Shown here piece by piece: positions 7,516 through 10,983 of a stretch of DNA of 10,983 nucleotides. The notes beneath the pieces were generated by a model that was not told where the DNA came from, did not search any database, and saw only the letters and a program-made list of their open reading frames with translations. The translations under genes were made by a program, and so were the position numbers. Origin of the DNA: UBA1046 sp964624395 (GTDB lineage Bacteria; Bacillota; Clostridia; Saccharofermentanales; DTU023); the NCBI GenBank assembly GCA_964624395.1, contig CAZUWY010000052.1, forward strand, positions 1 through 10,983, in the 5' to 3' direction. The first letter of the stretch is position 1. Each line of letters opens with the position of its first letter.

Positions 7516-7544
7516 ATTATACCCATAATATCTTATATATCCAA
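7516..7544 (-). promoter_or_regulatory. Promoter of the paaK-ACT operon
   Basis: Read on the minus strand, TTGGAT (7539-7544) is followed after exactly 17 bases by a perfect TATAAT (7516-7521). The -35 matches consensus at four of six positions and spacing is ideal. Transcription would start near 7509, giving a leader of about 100 nt. This is the strongest promoter match in the window. Confidence 0.68.
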
Positions 7545-7728
7545 CTACTCAGATTATTTTTACTAAAAGATTGCAAATGAAAATTCTATCGCGCAGGACC
7601 TGTTAGAGATAAAGCCCTAAGAAAAGGGACTTAAATAAAAAAGAGCCATAATTACTTTTTGCCCCAGCAGTTTTGTCAGATCTGTTGCCAGAGCAAAAAT
7701 ATGACTCAAATCAAGTTTAATATGCTTG
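7545..7728. other. Intergenic region between the DJ-1/PfpI gene and the paaK promoter
   Basis: Together with the promoter and leader, this completes a 319-base gap between two minus-strand genes. It is AT-rich and has no credible gene. On the minus strand, downstream of the DJ-1/PfpI gene, TTTTTGC and GCAAAAA form arms about 30 bases apart, and further on GGCTC leads into a T run. A terminator is expected here, but I cannot point to a clean hairpin directly followed by that run. Confidence 0.4.
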
Positions 7729-8235
7729 CTATTTAAGGTTTTCAATTATTGCCTTTAAGAATACAGGCAGATCTTTAGGGTTTCTGGAAGTGATAATATT
7801 GCCATCAACTACAACTTCTTCATCTAGCCATTTTGCCCCGGCATGAATCAGGTCATCTTTAATTGAGAAAAATGAAGTGACATTTTTGCCCTGAATAGCA
7901 TCTGCGGAAGCAAGCATCCACCCTGCATGGCAAATTGCAGCAATGAGCTTATTTTTCTCATTCATGTCTTTAACAAAATCGACAGTAGCTTTTGTCCTTC
8001 TCATAAAATCTGGCGAAAAACCACCGGGTATCACTAGAGCGTCATAGTCTTTGGCCAAGACCTCATCTGACGCATGCGTGCTCTTTTCCGCAAGTCCGGA
8101 CTTTGAGGTATAAACAGTGTCTTTCTTTGTCCCGATCAGATGAACTTCAAATCCTTCTTCTAGCAGTCTGTAGTAGGGATAGATCAGCTCTCTTTCGTCG
8201 AACATATTTTCAATTAAAATAGCTATTTTTTTCAT
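7729..8235 (-). CDS. DJ-1/PfpI family protein (intracellular protease, glyoxalase or deglycase type)
   Basis: This 168-residue protein covers the whole single-domain DJ-1/PfpI fold. The conserved Glu is Glu16 in the segment DERELIYP, aligned with Glu18 of human DJ-1. The nucleophile elbow is AAICHAGW with Cys102 and His103, the Cys-His pair of PfpI and YhbO type members. VIPGGF (68-73) and the C-terminal GNIITSRNP also match the family. Members act on small carbonyl stress products such as methylglyoxal, or have been reported as proteases or chaperones; sequence alone does not decide between them. The ATG is preceded by a strong AAAGGAG six bases away. The gene lies 171 bases downstream of the surface-protein gene on the same strand and has its own upstream palindrome, so it is probably transcribed separately, perhaps in response to stress. 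Confidence 0.92.
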   Translation of the reverse strand: MKKIAILIENMFDERELIYPYYRLLEEGFEVHLIGTKKDTVYTSKSGLAEKSTHASDEVLAKDYDALVIPGGFSPDFMRRTKATVDFVKDMNEKNKLIAAICHAGWMLASADAIQGKNVTSFFSIKDDLIHAGAKWLDEEVVVDGNIITSRNPKDLPVFLKAIIENLK

Positions 8236-8277
8236 CTCTGGCTCCTTTCAGGCATAAGCAGATTACTCATGCAAACG

Positions 8278-8296
8278 GTATATGTTAACCATATAC
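8278..8296. promoter_or_regulatory. Interrupted palindrome upstream of the DJ-1/PfpI gene, likely operator
   Basis: GTATATG (8278-8284) and CATATAC (8290-8296) are perfect 7-bp arms around TTAAC. The site ends 42 bases before the start codon of the DJ-1/PfpI gene. On the minus strand it contains TATATG, which could be a -10 hexamer with TTACTG 18 bases upstream. A dimeric repressor binding here would block transcription. The regulator is not in the window. Confidence 0.45.
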
Positions 8297-8329
8297 TGCA
8301 GCCCGAAAAATAGCAGTAACATTCAATTT

Positions 8330-8390
8330 ACAGGCAAGAGCAGCCCTAAAGCGAATGTCTATTGATTAAATGAGGGTTACTTCTGCCTGT
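8330..8390. repeat. Long imperfect inverted repeat after the surface-protein gene
   Basis: ACAGGCA (8330-8336) pairs with TGCCTGT (8384-8390). After 7 unpaired bases on each side, CCCT (8344-8347) pairs with AGGG (8373-8376). The structure starts 17 bases after the stop codon of the surface-protein gene on the minus strand. It has no U tract, so it is not a standard intrinsic terminator. It may stabilise the 3' end of the mRNA or be chance. Confidence 0.35.
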
Positions 8391-8406
8391 ATTTGTCCTC
8401 TGCCCG

Positions 8407-10983
8407 CTATATCATGCGCTTTTGCCTGCGCTGCCATAGCAACAGGGAGCCAATAAACATGCTCAAAGCGAGTAGCACGAACCCCAGAGGAGAACTGCCG
8501 GATTCACCTGTCTTGGGCACACTGTCTTCTGGTTTATCTGCCTTTGCGAATACTGCGAAAGGGGATAGGCTGGTGACGGTAAATGTCACCTTGCCATCTT
8601 CGACTGTGGCAGTATAGGTTCTGAGCGTACCGTCTACGCAATGCAGGATTGTTACCGTCTCCCCGTTGTACTCGCTGCTCACGGGTAGGGCAACAGTGAG
8701 CTCGCCGGTAAAGCCGTGGGGGAGAGAGATATCTTTTCCGAGCAGCAGCACATAATCGTCGTCATTCATCCGCTGCAAGAAGGCAGGGCAGGCAGCACTG
8801 CTGTCTTGGCCTAAGTCAGATACTGTCAGGGCTGAATCCTGATGGATATTACCAGAAACGATAATGCCTGTTGTGCTATCGATCAGTGTGCGGGGAATAT
8901 AGGGTGATTCTCGCGTGATGGTAACGGTGTAAGTCTGAGTGGTGACATTGTCCTGGGCGCTGACCACAATGGTAATGGTGTTTTCACCCACTAAGAGGGG
9001 GATATCTTCCGAGGGCATGCCGCTTATTACAGCTGTGCCGTTCACGGTGATCGTGGCATTGGCGTCGTTCGCTGTAGGAGTAATGTTAAGGCTGCTTACA
9101 CTGCTTTCCACTGCAGCGGTATAGGCATTAGTCTCACTCACAAAGACAGGCAGAATTGTGCCCTCACTGATGGTCAGAGCGGAAAGTAAAGAGTCGGTAC
9201 TAGGCGCCCGTGTAACCGTTAAGGTATAGGTCTTTGTATCGCCACTTTGTGCAGTGACCACAATGGTGATGGTGTTTTCACCCACTAAGAGGGGGATATC
9301 TTCCGAGGGCACACCGCTTATTACATCTGTGCCGTTCACGGTGATCGTGGCATTGGCGTCGTTCGCTGCAGGAATAATGTTAAGGCTGCTTACGTTGTTC
9401 TCAACTGAAGCAGTATAGGAAGTAGTGTCACTTGCAAAGACAGGCAGAATTGTGCCCTCACTGATGGTCAGAGCGGAAAGTAAAGAGTCGGTACTAGGCG
9501 CCCGTGTAACCGTTAAGGTATAGGTCTTTGTATCGCCACTTTGTGCAGTGACCACAATGGTGATGGTGTTTTCACCCACTAAGAGGGGGATATCTTCTGA
9601 AGGCACACCGCTTAACACATCTGTGCCGTTTACGGTGATTGTAGCATTGGTCTCGTTGACAGTGGGCGTTAAGTTTATGCTGCTTATGTTGTTTGCTACT
9701 GAAGCAGTATAAGCATTAGCATCACTTGCAAAGACGGGAAGAAGTGTACCTTCGCTGATGGTCAGAGCAAAAAGCCTTGCGTCTCTGCTGGGAGCCCGTG
9801 TGACGACGATAGTATAGGCTTGAGTGGTGACACTGTCTTGGGCGGTAACAACAATGGTGATGGTGTTTTCACCAACTAAGAGGGGAATCTCTTCCGAAGC
9901 TATACCGCTTGTCAGGGGAGTGTCGTTCACCTTGATCGTGGCGTAGATATCATTGGCAGTAGGTGTAAGGGTCAGGCTACTCGTACTGTTTTCGACTGCC
10001 GCAGTATAGGCATAAGTGTTTCTTGTGAAGAGGGGATCGAGAGTACCTTCACTGATGGCAAGAGCTGACAGCAACGCGTCTGTGCTGGCCTTCGTAGTAA
10101 AGGTGGGACTGGTAGAAGGCACGGTCATCAAATTACCCACAAGATCCTTGAAGCCGGAGATAATAACCGTGTACTCTGCACCGGTCGCAAGTCCGGGCAG
10201 GGTATAGGTGATGGTTGTATCATTATCCCACAGGGGCGAGGACAAGGTCGCACCGTTGCTAAGCGTTACTGTACCTAAAGCAGAAATATCTGTATTCATC
10301 GCTTCGCTGAAGCTTATGCTGAGACTGTTTGTCGAAGCCGGCACGGTGCCGGTGGGAGAAACTGAGGATACGGTCGGAGGCGTATCATCCAGCTCTACCG
10401 TCAACGTGCCCACTTTGGTGGAAGGAATCGCCGCATGAAACGCTGTGGCCTCAGAGGAAACCTCTATATCGTAACTGCCCAAGTTCAATGAATTTAAATC
10501 CGTGGCTGCGAAGTTGAAGGTTATATCCCCGTTGCCCGTGCGGTTGGCAGTGGCGGTAAAACTACCTATCTTGGCAATCAGATCAATTTTACAATTGGGA
10601 AAAATTTCGGACACGGTCGCATTCACCGGTAAGTCTTTCATGCCTCCCATGCTGCCCAAAAGTACATTGTTACCAGTGATGGCTGGCGATGGCGAGAAGA
10701 TATTTACCGTGTAAGCAGCTGAGCCGCCAGCGACAGCAGTAACAGTAAAGGTGCGCGATAGGGAAGAAAAGTCCTGCGCAGTGCCCGTTGCGGGATCGAT
10801 CGAGGCGCCGATAAAGCCGATGTCCGGCGCTAAGGAGCTAAGATCTGTTCCAGAGGGTAGATTTACCGTCACCGTCTTCTTTTCCTCGTCAATGGTGCCG
10901 CGCGCACCGTTAAGGCGAAAATGTGTCAGACGGGCCGTTGCGTTACCATACGGTATCCAGCTCGGAGAATATGTGCCTTGTGC
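8407..10983 (-). CDS. Large wall-anchored surface protein with cadherin-like repeats, 5' end missing
   Basis: The open frame runs to the window edge without a stop, giving 858 visible residues and no start. The GTG at 10872 is an internal valine. In order: a DUF5018-like domain (about 19-96), an unnamed beta-rich stretch (105-197), a bacterial Ig-like (Big_5/SbsA-type) domain beginning at DDTPP (199-298), four cadherin-like beta-sandwich repeats (301-399, 400-497, 498-595 and 596-693), and a C-terminal beta domain (694-820) with two cysteines (732 and 782). The sorting signal is VPKTG (822-826), then a hydrophobic helix (832-850) and RRQKR. Sortase would cut between Thr and Gly and link the protein to the cell wall. 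The role is probably adhesion or surface display; the ligand is unknown. It seems richer in GC by eye than the ABC genes. Confidence 0.93.
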   Translation of the reverse strand, partial: AQGTYSPSWIPYGNATARLTHFRLNGARGTIDEEKKTVTVNLPSGTDLSSLAPDIGFIGASIDPATGTAQDFSSLSRTFTVTAVAGGSAAYTVNIFSPSPAITGNNVLLGSMGGMKDLPVNATVSEIFPNCKIDLIAKIGSFTATANRTGNGDITFNFAATDLNSLNLGSYDIEVSSEATAFHAAIPSTKVGTLTVELDDTPPTVSSVSPTGTVPASTNSLSISFSEAMNTDISALGTVTLSNGATLSSPLWDNDTTITYTLPGLATGAEYTVIISGFKDLVGNLMTVPSTSPTFTTKASTDALLSALAISEGTLDPLFTRNTYAYTAAVENSTSSLTLTPTANDIYATIKVNDTPLTSGIASEEIPLLVGENTITIVVTAQDSVTTQAYTIVVTRAPSRDARLFALTISEGTLLPVFASDANAYTASVANNISSINLTPTVNETNATITVNGTDVLSGVPSEDIPLLVGENTITIVVTAQSGDTKTYTLTVTRAPSTDSLLSALTISEGTILPVFASDTTSYTASVENNVSSLNIIPAANDANATITVNGTDVISGVPSEDIPLLVGENTITIVVTAQSGDTKTYTLTVTRAPSTDSLLSALTISEGTILPVFVSETNAYTAAVESSVSSLNITPTANDANATITVNGTAVISGMPSEDIPLLVGENTITIVVSAQDNVTTQTYTVTITRESPYIPRTLIDSTTGIIVSGNIHQDSALTVSDLGQDSSAACPAFLQRMNDDDYVLLLGKDISLPHGFTGELTVALPVSSEYNGETVTILHCVDGTLRTYTATVEDGKVTFTVTSLSPFAVFAKADKPEDSVPKTGESGSSPLGFVLLALSMFIGSLLLWQRRQKRMI
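9141..9303. repeat. 163-bp direct repeat, copy A (R3/R4 junction)
   Basis: Reading base by base, 9141-9303 is identical to 9435-9597, an offset of exactly 294 bases. It covers the end of the third and the start of the fourth cadherin-like repeat. Identity ends abruptly on both sides, although similarity continues. Confidence 0.9.
9435..9597. repeat. 163-bp direct repeat, copy B (R2/R3 junction)
   Basis: This is the partner of 9141-9303, with no difference, including silent codon positions. It covers the end of the second and the start of the third cadherin-like repeat. Confidence 0.9.

Larger units (their letters stand above)
8905..10083 (-). repeat. Four tandem repeats coding cadherin-like domains, period about 294 bp
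   Basis: Each unit begins near (T/R)DxxLxALxISEGT and ends near TxTRAPS. Units lie at 10083-9787 (99 residues), 9786-9493, 9492-9199 and 9198-8905 (98 residues each). They match the Pfam-type cadherin-like beta-sandwich domain common in Gram-positive surface proteins. The first unit is the most divergent. The last three are close copies, with long stretches of identical DNA. Confidence 0.9.

Noticed and set aside
8905..10083. Regular direct repeats, considered as a CRISPR array
   Set aside because: The repeat unit is about 294 bp, in frame and protein-coding, with no short unique spacers.
10870..10872. GTG as the start of the surface protein
   Set aside because: The frame stays open for 37 more codons to the window edge, upstream sequence matches the same domain, and a signal peptide is missing after the GTG.

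Overview
The window looks like chromosomal DNA from a low-to-moderate GC Gram-positive bacterium, most likely a Clostridia-type Firmicute. The grounds are a cell-wall sorting signal (VPKTG, membrane helix, basic tail) on a large surface protein, strong purine-rich Shine-Dalgarno sites (AAGGAG, AAAGGAG, AAGGGAG), a heterodimeric ABC exporter of the BmrCD/LmrCD type, and a phenylacetate-CoA ligase paired with an ACT protein. The species cannot be fixed from the sequence.

Layout. At the left (1-300) a single tRNA-Gln(CTG) is followed directly by a long hairpin that probably terminates it. About 460 bases without a credible gene follow, holding inverted repeats and a good promoter candidate. Two overlapping plus-strand genes (759-2546 and 2539-4359) encode the two halves of an ABC exporter. 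Everything from 4389 to the right edge is on the minus strand: a mostly helical protein of unknown family (4389-5459), a tandem-ACT protein (5676-6074) in an operon with paaK (6108-7409), a DJ-1/PfpI-family protein (7729-8235), and the 3' part of a large wall-anchored repeat protein (8407 to the window edge, 5' end missing).

How the genes work together. The two ABC subunits are almost certainly one machine. The first has the residue pattern of a degenerate ATP site (Asp for the catalytic Glu, Gln for the switch His) and a perfect LSGGQ. The second has intact catalytic residues but an altered signature (LSTGQ). Together these give one non-canonical and one catalytic ATP site. PaaK and the ACT protein form a two-gene aryl-acid activation unit with a near-consensus promoter and a structured leader of about 100 nt. 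The DJ-1/PfpI gene has a 19-bp interrupted palindrome 42 bases upstream, a plausible operator. The surface protein carries four cadherin-like beta-sandwich repeats of about 98 residues; two repeat junctions share a 163-bp stretch with no base difference, a sign of recent duplication or gene conversion.

I found no CRISPR array, insertion sequence, phage gene or recognisable defence system. No wholly new system is evident. The least explained items are the unknown helical protein with its inverted repeat, the paaK leader, and the recently homogenised repeats of the surface protein.
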